Positions 7,529 to 15,204 of a DNA stretch of 23,258 nucleotides are shown here, in pieces. A program made the translations under genes and the position numbers. The notes under the pieces were generated by a model. The model searched no databases, had not been told where the DNA came from, and was given only the letters and a program-made list of their open reading frames with translations. Source of the DNA: Avichristensenella sp031550455 (GTDB lineage: Bacteria; Bacillota; Clostridia; Christensenellales; Aristaeellaceae). The first letter of the stretch is position 1, and each line of letters begins with the position of its first letter. The DNA lies in NCBI GenBank assembly GCA_031550455.1, contig JAVBOQ010000040.1:1-23258 (forward strand), read 5' to 3'.

Positions 7529-8487
7529 CACTTCTTACTCCCCATTCTGATCCTTGGATCGATAAAGCCGTAGCTGATATCGATCACGATGCCGGATGCA
7601 AGGCCGACGAGCGTATAGAAAGCCGAAAGAAGCATAAAGAAATTATAGTCCGGCGTGGCGGCCGTGATCGACGAGACGTACAGCGGCCCGACGCCCGGAA
7701 TGCCAAAGATCTGTTCGATGACGAGCGACCCGCCGATGATGCCGATGAATTCGCCCAGGATCATCGGGAATATCGGAACCATCGCGTTGCGCATCGCGTG
7801 GCGGACGGTGGTCTGCGCCTTGGAAAGCCCCTTGGTGCGGGCCAGCAGAAGATACTCGCTGGTGAGCACCTCGGTAAGCTCGGCGCGTGTAAAGCGGGTA
7901 AGGCCGGCGACAATGCCGAATCCCAACGACAGGATCGGCGGAACGAGCGAAACAAAGGTCTTCCAGGACAAAAAATCATAACCCGCTTCCATTTGGAAGG
8001 GGAACCATTTCAGCTTAAAGCACAGCAGGTACTGCACAAGGAAGGCGATGATGTAGTTGGGAACTGATACGAAGATCATAACGGCTGTGGACAGAAAATG
8101 ATCCTGCCATTTGTTCTTCTTCAGGGCGGCGTATATGCCAAGCGCCAGCCCAAGCGGGATGCTGAAAAGAATGGTATAGAGGTTCACGGTGACGGTGGCG
8201 GGCATCTTTTCCATGAACTTTGTCCACACGTCCTGGCCCAAATACAGCGATTCGCTGATGCCCCAATCGCCGCCCAGTATCGATTTTTGAATGAAAATAA
8301 AGTATTGCTCGATCAGCGGCTTGTTATAGCCAAGGGCCTCACGGCGCATTTCGATCAGCCGCATGTCCTTCCCGAACTGCTGAGCGGGCTTCGTAGGCAG
8401 CAGCTTGATCAGCACAAAGCACATCGAAACGATAATCAAAAAAACCATAAGCAACAAAAGGATGCGTTTGAAAATATACTTTGCCAT
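7528..8487 (-). CDS. Peptide ABC transporter permease, OppB/DppB type
   Basis: The other membrane subunit of the opp1 importer, pairing with the OppC-type protein to form the translocation path. At 319 residues it has the standard OppB size and is the only opp1 subunit that is not enlarged. It shows the usual first membrane helix after MAKYIFKR, an extracellular stretch ending in GDWGIS, five further membrane segments, and an EAA loop (EYLLLARTKGLS) followed by RHAMRNAM. It ends with the conserved YGFIDPRIR. The ATG at 8487 was chosen because it directly precedes the first helix and has AAAGGGG upstream; the upstream extension to 8622 has no family character. It lies 171 bases after oppA1, with a strong hairpin in the gap. 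Confidence 0.95.
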   Translation of the reverse strand: MAKYIFKRILLLLMVFLIIVSMCFVLIKLLPTKPAQQFGKDMRLIEMRREALGYNKPLIEQYFIFIQKSILGGDWGISESLYLGQDVWTKFMEKMPATVTVNLYTILFSIPLGLALGIYAALKKNKWQDHFLSTAVMIFVSVPNYIIAFLVQYLLCFKLKWFPFQMEAGYDFLSWKTFVSLVPPILSLGFGIVAGLTRFTRAELTEVLTSEYLLLARTKGLSKAQTTVRHAMRNAMVPIFPMILGEFIGIIGGSLVIEQIFGIPGVGPLYVSSITAATPDYNFFMLLSAFYTLVGLASGIVIDISYGFIDPRIRMGSKK

Positions 8488-8584
8488 GCGGCGCCCCTTT
8501 CCTCTTCCCAGTCGCGTCCGAAGCGCCCGTTCCAGCCTGGGCGGACCGAAAAACGCAATCGCGACGGAGAACCGGCCATGATCC

Positions 8585-8617
8585 GCAAAACAGGGATGTT
8601 GTACATCCCTGTTTTGC
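8585..8617 (-). promoter_or_regulatory. 15-bp perfect hairpin between oppA1 and oppB1
   Basis: GCAAAACAGGGATGT is followed, after three bases, by its exact reverse complement. In the transcript the stem's 3' arm ends in a short U4 run before GC, so it could act as a partial terminator or as a barrier to 3' exonucleases. It lies 41 bases after the oppA1 stop and 97 bases before oppB1. That position fits the common pattern in which a binding protein is made in excess over its permeases. The structure is seen directly; the function is inferred. Confidence 0.6.
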
Positions 8618-8658
8618 GCCATTTGTTTAACCGTTATTGAAAGAACCCTTCGCCTTGA

Positions 8659-11049
8659 TTACTTGTAGTTCAGCGTGCCGCCCTGCTCCAGGACGAAAGC
8701 GTCCCACGCCGCGTCATCGTAGTTGAACGTCATGTACTTGATGCCGCCGCGCGCCATGGGGAAGATTTCATCTTCCGTGTGGTACTGCACCTGCATGCCC
8801 TTGAGCTGCGCGGTCGAGGAACTCATCAGCGGGATAAAGTTGTAGTTCTGCAGGATCGCGTTCTCCATCTGCGCGAGGACTTCGATGCGGCGGGCGGCCT
8901 TCTCGGCGTCCGTGCTGTACGGGAAGGCCAGCGCAGCCGTCTCGGTGGTGCCGGTCTTGGTGGCGGTGATCTCCGTGCCCGAGATAGCCTGCTGCCACTC
9001 CCACGCGGTGGCGGTGTAGGAAACGCCGTCGATCGTGATGTCGATCGTGTTCGCCTTGGCGTCCCAGGAGCGGTCATACTGGTACGTGTCGCTCGTGAAG
9101 ACTTCCATCAGGCCGTACGGATCGAAGGTGGAACCGGTCCAACCAACGCCGAACAGCATGTCGACGTTGTTGTTGCGCAGCGCGTCGCCAAAGCCGTTGC
9201 CCAGGGTATCGTCACGCTTGAAGGTCAGTTTGCCTTCGAGCTTCGTGCCCTTGACGGCCTCCGTGTAGTTGTTGACGATGAAGTCATAGCCGCCGTTGTA
9301 GAAGGCGCTGGTGTTGTTCGGCGTGCCGATCATGATTTCGACAACGTCGTCGGCATCCATCAAGCCGTCGGCGACCGCCTTGTCATACGCGGCGTTGAAG
9401 TATTCTTTCGCCATTTCAAGGTTGTAGCCCGTGATGCTGTCGATCGCGTCGTCCACCGTCTCGTACAGTTTGCCGGGGCCGATGTCGTCCGCCATGCCCC
9501 AGAAGTTGACGATGGCGGCCTTGGCGACGTCGGTCTGACGGTAGAAAATACCGTTGTCCGGGTCGGCGACGATGCGGCCGGAATACAGCGCAAAGGCGGG
9601 CGCGTTTGTCGGGGACGCGGCAAGGCAGAATTCCGCGCGGTTCATGGCCATGGACATCGCCATGCGGAACTCTTTGACGGTGATGATGGTCTTGTTGATG
9701 TTTTCACCCACGCTCTTTTGGTTGGCGGTGAGCGCTTCCATGTTGGGGTTGAACACCATGGCAAACACGGAGTCACCCTCGGAGAAATAGGTGTAATCCG
9801 AGGCCATGTACTCTCCGATGTAGGTTCTGTCAAGGCCGAAAATGTCCAGCTTGCCGTTCAGGAACATTTCAAGGCGTGTGGCCGGTTCCTTGACGCAGTG
9901 CACCCGATACCGCGTGGCCTGGTACAGGCCTTCGTTTTCGGGGAGGCTATACCCGAACCAGTTGGGGTTCTTTTCCAGCGTATATTCCTTGTCCGACTGG
10001 AAGGACGTGAGGATATACGGGCCGAAAGAGATGGTGGTATCCGCGCTGGTGCCGTAGGTGTTGTGGTACACGCCGTCCGTGGTCGTTTCGCACTTGGTGT
10101 ACAGCGCTTCGTTGACGAGCGAAGTGCTGGTCATCGAGTAGTAGAGATAGAAGCCTTCCAGCGGCTTGGTCAGGATGTACACAAGCTCTTTGTCGTTGAG
10201 CGCCTGAACGCCAACGTTTTCAAAGGGCATTTCAGGATACTGGTACTTGCCAAACAGCTCGTCCAGCGCCCATTCTTTCTTTGTCGCTTCGTCCGCCCAT
10301 GTGATAAACGTGCCGCCCTCGCCTTCTGTGTAGAAGGTATAGAGATCCTTGAGGGTCAGGCCGCTGTCGACAACCGCGTCCTCCGCGGCGCCGGTCCAGG
10401 CCTTCGCGGTGAAGTCATAGGTGTCGCCAAAGGAAGAACTCCAGTTGACATAGCCGGGGTCGTCGCCGTGCGCGGCGAAGAAGGCTTCCAGATCGGCCGC
10501 GCCGGCAATCTCCATGTACGCGCGGATGGAGGTGTCGGCGTTCGTGCCCTGCTTGACATAGGATTCCGCGTTGACGATCACCATGTTGCCGCTGTACATG
10601 GTGTCGGCGCGGTGATTCTGTGTCGCGGGATTGAGCAGCAGTTTCGCGGAGGTGACATAGTCACCCGCCACGATGGGCGTGCCGTCCTGCCACTGAACGC
10701 CGTCGCGGAGCGTGACCTTCCACGCCCGGGCGGTATCGCCTTCTTTGATGCCCCACGTGTCGCCAACATAATCGGCGGTCACGTCAACGGGGTAATCGGC
10801 GGCCATCAACGGCTCCAGCACATAGCCGTCCTGGGCCTCGTTGTAGTCAAAGGTGAAGAAAGTGGAACTAAGCCAATCGAGTATGTCGCCGTCGGCCGAG
10901 GTCTGATACTGGTGCGGGTTCCAGTTGGTGGGCAGGTCCGCAAGAGCCTCGTCATAGGTATACTGCGGCTGGGCGGGTGCGGTTTCCGCCATCGCGGCAG
11001 TGCCGGTGAGCAGGAACAGTGCCAGAACGATAGAGAGAATCTTCTTCAT
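8659..11049 (-). CDS. Peptide-type ABC transporter substrate-binding protein (SBP_bac_5 family), enlarged
   Basis: The extracytoplasmic binding protein of opp1, which would capture the substrate and deliver it to the OppB/OppC pore. A signal peptide is obvious: MKK, a hydrophobic core, then AMA before E22, typical of signal peptidase I. There is no lipobox cysteine, which is unusual for a binding protein of a monoderm. The mature protein has SBP_bac_5 features: an early ADYPVDVTADYVG-type region, DGVQWQDGTPIVAGDYV, and a later FRMAMSMAMNRAEF. Length is 796 residues against about 540 for typical OppA/DppA and 541 for opp2. The ATG at 11049 follows GGAGGAAG. It is the first gene after an exact promoter, and the substrate is not determined by sequence. 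Confidence 0.92.
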   Translation of the reverse strand: MKKILSIVLALFLLTGTAAMAETAPAQPQYTYDEALADLPTNWNPHQYQTSADGDILDWLSSTFFTFDYNEAQDGYVLEPLMAADYPVDVTADYVGDTWGIKEGDTARAWKVTLRDGVQWQDGTPIVAGDYVTSAKLLLNPATQNHRADTMYSGNMVIVNAESYVKQGTNADTSIRAYMEIAGAADLEAFFAAHGDDPGYVNWSSSFGDTYDFTAKAWTGAAEDAVVDSGLTLKDLYTFYTEGEGGTFITWADEATKKEWALDELFGKYQYPEMPFENVGVQALNDKELVYILTKPLEGFYLYYSMTSTSLVNEALYTKCETTTDGVYHNTYGTSADTTISFGPYILTSFQSDKEYTLEKNPNWFGYSLPENEGLYQATRYRVHCVKEPATRLEMFLNGKLDIFGLDRTYIGEYMASDYTYFSEGDSVFAMVFNPNMEALTANQKSVGENINKTIITVKEFRMAMSMAMNRAEFCLAASPTNAPAFALYSGRIVADPDNGIFYRQTDVAKAAIVNFWGMADDIGPGKLYETVDDAIDSITGYNLEMAKEYFNAAYDKAVADGLMDADDVVEIMIGTPNNTSAFYNGGYDFIVNNYTEAVKGTKLEGKLTFKRDDTLGNGFGDALRNNNVDMLFGVGWTGSTFDPYGLMEVFTSDTYQYDRSWDAKANTIDITIDGVSYTATAWEWQQAISGTEITATKTGTTETAALAFPYSTDAEKAARRIEVLAQMENAILQNYNFIPLMSSSTAQLKGMQVQYHTEDEIFPMARGGIKYMTFNYDDAAWDAFVLEQGGTLNYK

Positions 11050-11109
11050 GGATCTGTCTTCCTCCTTCATCTATTTGGCCGGGTCTGTGGGGATGGACTA
11101 TACAAAGTA

Positions 11110-11139
11110 ATTATAGGCCAATTTGATTTTCGATGTCAA
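11110..11139 (-). promoter_or_regulatory. Sigma-A promoter of the opp1 operon
   Basis: An exact -35 TTGACA (11139-11134) and exact -10 TATAAT (11115-11110) are separated by 18 bases on the minus strand. Initiation near 11103 would give a leader of about 54 bases before oppA1. No clear operator or riboswitch is visible around it. Confidence 0.9.
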
Positions 11140-11297
11140 GCCATCATGAAAGAAATAAATGGAAAATAAGCGTATTTTGGCCCGAACCGGCGATTTTGTT
11201 TCCCACGGCTCTGTCGTTTCCGCGCTATGGAAATAAAGCATCACAGGGGCGGCGGAGATGGCTGCTTATAACAATGGAAAATCTTAACGCATCCAAA

Positions 11298-11397
11298 GCG
11301 GCGAGAGATTTTTTCATCCGGCTAGGAGCCGGAACGAGGCGTAGCAGCGCTACGCCGAGAGGAGAGCGACAACGCCGTATGGAAAAAGATCCGCCGC
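11298..11397. repeat. MITE-like 100-bp palindromic element
   Basis: The ends are imperfect terminal inverted repeats of about 24 bases. The left end begins GCGGCGAGAGATTTTTTCAT; the right end, read on the other strand, begins GCGGCGGATCTTTTTCCAT. Two nested hairpins lie inside: TCCGGCT/AGCCGGA (11317-11333) and GGCGTAGC/GCTACGCC (11338-11356). There is no coding capacity and no clear target-site duplication. It is the only copy I see in the window. It could be a non-autonomous mobile element or another dispersed palindromic repeat. Confidence 0.55.
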
Positions 11398-11439
11398 GAC
11401 GATTCGGTAAGCTTTGGAATTGGGATCAGGCATGGAAAA

Positions 11440-11472
11440 GGGCTGCCGACGATCCCATGACCGCGGCAGCCC
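11440..11472 (-). terminator. Intrinsic terminator of the opp2 operon
   Basis: GGGCTGCCG pairs perfectly with CGGCAGCCC (nine GC-rich pairs, 15-base loop), 32 bases after the oppA2 stop. On the minus strand TTTT follows the stem. On the plus strand TTGTTTTTT follows, so it could work in both directions. Confidence 0.8.
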
Positions 11473-11504
11473 AGTTGTTTTTTCCCGTCTATACGCCGGG
11501 CTTG

Positions 11505-13130
11505 TTACTTCTCCAGATACGCGGTGTGGAAGAACTTGTAGCCGAGCGGCGTGATGCCCCAGCCCTTGAGCTCCTTGGCAACGCCCCATTCGTCGGAGTA
11601 GTAGTACACCGGCGCGCAGGCCCAATCCAGACCGATGAGGATATCCTCGGCTTCGTGCATCAACTGATCGCGCTTCTCGGGATCGGTTTCCGCCATGGAA
11701 GCCGCCATCTTCGCGTCATACTCCGGATTGTTGTACTTGCCGTCGTTGTTGCCGGAGGAGGACAGGAACAGCGTCAGCATCGTCGCGGGATCGTTGTAGT
11801 CGCCGATCCAGCCGTTGCGGGCGATGTTGAAGTTGCCGGCGCGGCGGTCCGCGGTGACGGTCGCCCAGTCGGAGATGCGGATCTCGATGTCGATCCCCAG
11901 CACTTCGCGCCACATCTGCTGAAGCGCCTCGGCGATCATGATATGGCCGGTGTTGTCGTTGAGCAGATATTCGATCTTCGCGATGCCAGCGCCGCCCGGA
12001 TATCCGGCTTCCGCCAGCGCTTCCTGGGCAAGCTTTTTGTTCGCTTCGTAGTTGGCGGGCGAAACGTACGTCTGGTATCCGTCGCGGAAGTCCTTGCTCG
12101 CGCCGGAGGTGCGGAATCCGCTGCCCACGAACGCTTCGGCGGGGGCAACGCTGCCTTCGCGGAGCACATTGGCGATGAAGTCGGTGTCGATCGCCAGCGT
12201 GAGCGCCTTACGGACCAGCGGGTTGTTCAACGGCTCTTTTTCCACGTTGAAGCTGATATAGTAGGTGCCGAGCTGCGGGATGATGCCGTGGAGGCCGTCC
12301 GCCTTCAGCGCCTTGCCTTCTTCCTGCGGGAAGCCGTCGATGTAGTGGGCTTCGCCCGCGCGCAGCGCGGCAAGCTCCGCCTTATCGTCCGCAAGGAACA
12401 GCCAGGTGATCTTCGCGGGCTTGATGCTGTCGGCGTCCCAGTAGCCGGGGTTGGGCACGGAAACCATGGCTTCGTCCAGCGTGATGCTTTCCATCATGAA
12501 CGCGCCGTTGGTCACATAGCTTTCGGGACCCTTCACCCAGTTGTCGTCGCCGTACTTCTCGATGATATCCTGACGGATCGGCGAGAAGACCGGGAAGGCC
12601 ACGATCTCCTGGAAGAACGGGCAGGGCTGCTCCAGCGTGATTTCGAAGGTCTTGTCGTCGATGACCTTGACGCCAAGATCGGCCGGGGTCAGGCCGTCTT
12701 CTTCCATGAAGATCTTGCCGCCGTTCTTGATGAAGCTGCCCATGTCAAAGCCATAGGGGCAGGCGAGCGACGGGGTCACGAGGCGGCGGTAGGCAAATTC
12801 AAAGTCCTGCGCCTTTACCGGCACGCCGTCGGACCACAGGGAATCGCGCAGGTGGAACGTCCAGACCAGGCCGTCTTCGGAGACTTCGTAGCTCTCCGCC
12901 ATGCCCGGTTCCACGCCCGTGCCGTCCCACTTATAGCGCATCAGGGGTTCGAACTGGTGAATCGCGTAGCACGCGCCGTCCACGGCGGAGTTGCGCGCGG
13001 GGTCGATCGTCTCGGGCGAGGAGGCCAGCGCGATGGCCAGTTCGTCTCCGCTGGCTTCGGCAACCGCGAAGGTGGCGAACGCCGATAGGCACAGCAGCAG
13101 GGCAAGCATCAGGGATAACAGCTTTCTCAT
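11505..13130 (-). CDS. oppA: Oligopeptide ABC transporter substrate-binding protein, OppA type (SBP_bac_5)
   Basis: The extracytoplasmic binding protein of opp2, of normal size at 541 residues. The signal peptide is MRKLLS followed by a hydrophobic core and a likely cleavage after AVA (residue 24). C14 sits inside the hydrophobic core flanked by leucines and is not a lipobox. Family features include PETIDPARN near the mature start, SYEVSEDGLVWTFHLRD, the conserved KALTLAIDTDFI helix, and GDYNDPATMLTLF, typical of OppA. The ATG at 13130 follows AAAGGGAG; the upstream in-frame extension has no signal-peptide character. It is the last gene of its operon, 69 bases after the OppF-type gene, and is followed by a terminator. 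A peptide substrate is likely by family, not proven. Confidence 0.94.
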   Translation of the reverse strand: MRKLLSLMLALLLCLSAFATFAVAEASGDELAIALASSPETIDPARNSAVDGACYAIHQFEPLMRYKWDGTGVEPGMAESYEVSEDGLVWTFHLRDSLWSDGVPVKAQDFEFAYRRLVTPSLACPYGFDMGSFIKNGGKIFMEEDGLTPADLGVKVIDDKTFEITLEQPCPFFQEIVAFPVFSPIRQDIIEKYGDDNWVKGPESYVTNGAFMMESITLDEAMVSVPNPGYWDADSIKPAKITWLFLADDKAELAALRAGEAHYIDGFPQEEGKALKADGLHGIIPQLGTYYISFNVEKEPLNNPLVRKALTLAIDTDFIANVLREGSVAPAEAFVGSGFRTSGASKDFRDGYQTYVSPANYEANKKLAQEALAEAGYPGGAGIAKIEYLLNDNTGHIMIAEALQQMWREVLGIDIEIRISDWATVTADRRAGNFNIARNGWIGDYNDPATMLTLFLSSSGNNDGKYNNPEYDAKMAASMAETDPEKRDQLMHEAEDILIGLDWACAPVYYYSDEWGVAKELKGWGITPLGYKFFHTAYLEK

Positions 13131-13199
13131 GGACAATGCTCCCTTTACAAAATATTCATCCAATGGATTCGCATCCATAAGACGGTCTGAGGAGGGCGG

Positions 13200-14165
13200 C
13201 TACAGCAGGTGGCACGCGGCGAAATGATCCGGGGCGATTTCGCGCATCACCGGCTCTTCTTCCGCGCACCGCGCCTCGGCGCGGGGACAGCGCGTGCGAA
13301 AATAGCAGCCGCTGGGCGGGGAAAGCGGGTTGGGCACGTCGCCCTGCAAGATGATCCGGTGGCTGTTCCTCGAGGTGTTTGGATCCGCGCTGGGCACCGC
13401 GGACAGCAGCGCCTGGGTATACGGGTGGGCATGGTGCAGGTACAGCTCGTCCGAAGCCGCGGTCTCGACCAGCTTGCCCAGATACATTACAGCGATCCGG
13501 TCGGAGATATACCGGACGACGGACAGATCGTGGGCGATGAACAGATACGTGAGGCTAAGGCGCTGCTGCAGGTCGATCAGCTTGTTGATCACCTGCGCCT
13601 GGATGGATACGTCCAGCGCCGAGATCGGCTCATCGCAGACAATGAACTCAGGCTGCAGCGCCAGGGCCCGGGCGATGGAGATGCGCTGGCGCTGACCGCC
13701 CGAGAACTCGTGAGGATAGCGGTTCATGTGCTCTGTGTTCAGGCCCACCAGGTTGAGCTGCTCGACGATCCGCTCGCGGCGCTCGCTGTCGGTGGCGCAG
13801 GTTTTGCAGATGTCCAGCGGCTCGCCGACAATGTCGCCCACGGTCATGCGCGGATCCAGCGAAGAATACGGATCCTGCAGCACAATCTGCATGCGCCGCC
13901 GGTACGGGAGCATGTCCACGCGGGTGATGTCCTTCCCGTCGAACTCAATGGCGCCGTCCGTAGGCTCATACAGGCGGATCACCGTGCGCCCAAAGGTCGA
14001 TTTGCCGCAGCCCGACTCGCCCACCAGACCGAACGTCTCGCCCTTGTTGATGGCAAGCGACACGCCGTCCACCGCCTTGACATAGGCCTTGCGGGTAAAG
14101 GGCATCGTCTTGACCGGAAAATGCTGCTTGAGGCCTGTTACCCGAAGCAAAGCGTTCGCGCCCAT
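13200..14165 (-). CDS. oppF: Oligopeptide ABC transporter ATP-binding protein, OppF type
   Basis: A standard-size (321 residues) ATPase subunit of opp2. Walker A is GESGCGKS (49-56), the Q-loop is in LQDPYSSLDP (96-105), the signature is FSGGQRQR (154-161), Walker B is EFIVCDE (173-179) and the H-loop is H212. The C-terminal OppF/DppF region keeps GC and RC plus two further cysteines (C287, C293, C300, C318), the pattern that binds a [4Fe-4S] cluster in DppD-type proteins. The start overlaps the oppD2 stop (TGATG) and has a strong AAGGAGG site, so translation is coupled. It forms the ATPase heterodimer with the OppD-type protein. Confidence 0.95.
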   Translation of the reverse strand: MGANALLRVTGLKQHFPVKTMPFTRKAYVKAVDGVSLAINKGETFGLVGESGCGKSTFGRTVIRLYEPTDGAIEFDGKDITRVDMLPYRRRMQIVLQDPYSSLDPRMTVGDIVGEPLDICKTCATDSERRERIVEQLNLVGLNTEHMNRYPHEFSGGQRQRISIARALALQPEFIVCDEPISALDVSIQAQVINKLIDLQQRLSLTYLFIAHDLSVVRYISDRIAVMYLGKLVETAASDELYLHHAHPYTQALLSAVPSADPNTSRNSHRIILQGDVPNPLSPPSGCYFRTRCPRAEARCAEEEPVMREIAPDHFAACHLL

Positions 14166-15175
14166 CAGTTGACCTCCTTCGCGCCCGGCGTTTCACTCGC
14201 GTGTAGCCAGCACTGGGCGATATGGCCCCCGCCGAAGTCAAATACGGGCGGTTCCTTCTGCAGGCATATCTGCATGCACCGGTCGCACCGCGAGGCGAAG
14301 CTGCAACCCACAGGCATGTTCAAAAGATCGATCGGCGTACCCTCGATGGGCAGAAGCCGCTCGCGCCCGCCCGCCGACACCTTGGGCAGGCAGGCAAGAA
14401 GGCCGCGCGTGTACGGGTGCATGGGGCGATAGTAAATATCGTCCACGACGCCGGCCTCGATTACGCGTCCGCCGTACATCACCAGCACGCGGTCGCAGAT
14501 GTCGGATACGATGCCCAGATCGTGGGTGATGAGGATAACGGCCGCGTCGATCTCCTTGCGGAGAGACTTCATCAGGTCCAGGATCTGCGCCTGAATGGTG
14601 ACGTCCAGCGCCGTGGTCGGCTCGTCCGCGACGAGCAGCTTGGGCCGAAGAGCCAGCGCCATGGCGATCATGACACGCTGGCGCATGCCGCCGGAGAACT
14701 CGTGCGGATACTGGCGGATGCGGCGCTCCGGGTTGCTGATGCCCACCATGCGCAGGCTTTCGAGCGCGCGGACGCGGGCCTCTCCCCGGCTTAGCTTCGT
14801 GTGGCACCGGATCGCCTCCATCAGTTGGTTGCCGATGGTGTAGACCGGGTTCAAGCTGGTCATCGGGTCCTGAAAGATCATGGCAATCTCCTTGCCACGA
14901 ACCTTTCGCATCTGCCTTTTGTCCATGGCCAGGATATCCTGGCCATCGAACACGATGCTGCCGCCCACCACACGCCCGGGGAATGTCAGAAGCTGCATCA
15001 GCGCGCTGACCGACACGCTCTTGCCGGAACCAGACTCGCCGACTATGCCCAGCACCTCGCCCTTGTCAAGCGTATAGGATACGCCGTTCACCGCCTTCAC
15101 TTCGCCCGCGGGCGTAAAGAAGGAGATGCGCAAATCCTCGATGGTGAGCAGCCGCCCTGTGTCCTGTACGTTCAT
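14165..15175 (-). CDS. oppD: Oligopeptide ABC transporter ATP-binding protein, OppD type
   Basis: A standard-size (336 residues) ATPase subunit of opp2. Walker A is GESGSGKS (46-53), the Q-loop is FQDPMTSLNP (101-110), the signature is FSGGMRQR (160-167), Walker B is LLVADE (180-185) and the H-loop is H218. The C-terminal cysteines C291, C297, C304 and C322 match the four cluster ligands known for DppD. ATG at 15175 was chosen over an upstream TTG at 15208 because it has an AAAGAAGG site and the TTG has no spaced ribosome binding site. It follows oppC2 by 29 bases. This protein is the direct comparator for the enlarged OppD of opp1. Confidence 0.95.
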   Translation of the reverse strand: MNVQDTGRLLTIEDLRISFFTPAGEVKAVNGVSYTLDKGEVLGIVGESGSGKSVSVSALMQLLTFPGRVVGGSIVFDGQDILAMDKRQMRKVRGKEIAMIFQDPMTSLNPVYTIGNQLMEAIRCHTKLSRGEARVRALESLRMVGISNPERRIRQYPHEFSGGMRQRVMIAMALALRPKLLVADEPTTALDVTIQAQILDLMKSLRKEIDAAVILITHDLGIVSDICDRVLVMYGGRVIEAGVVDDIYYRPMHPYTRGLLACLPKVSAGGRERLLPIEGTPIDLLNMPVGCSFASRCDRCMQICLQKEPPVFDFGGGHIAQCWLHASETPGAKEVN

Positions 15176-15204
15176 CGCCTGGCCTTCTTTCCGCAATGCT
15201 GAAC

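Larger units (their letters stand above)
11050..11504. other. Intergenic region between the two transporter operons
   Basis: This 455-base stretch carries no convincing gene. It holds the opp1 leader and promoter (to 11139), an AT-rich stretch with no recognised signal (11140-11297), a 100-base inverted-repeat element (11298-11397), and the opp2 terminator (11440-11472). Confidence 0.8.

Noticed and set aside
8488..8622. N-terminal extension of OppB1
   Set aside because: The extra 45 residues have no permease or signal character, and a good ribosome binding site precedes the ATG at 8487.
11110..11139. CodY-like operator at the opp1 promoter
   Set aside because: The AAAATCAAATT stretch does not match the CodY consensus well enough.
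8779..11169. Very long open frame on the plus strand, antisense to oppA1 (similar ones at 11133-13088, 2727-4214 and 5825-7318)
   Set aside because: They mirror real minus-strand genes, give Arg/Val/His-rich sequences without family character, and lack proper starts; GC-rich coding bias produces them.
13163..13178. Small hairpin ATGGAT-GCGA-ATCCAT between oppF2 and oppA2
   Set aside because: Six pairs in an AT-rich 69-base gap, without a U-tract; could easily be chance.
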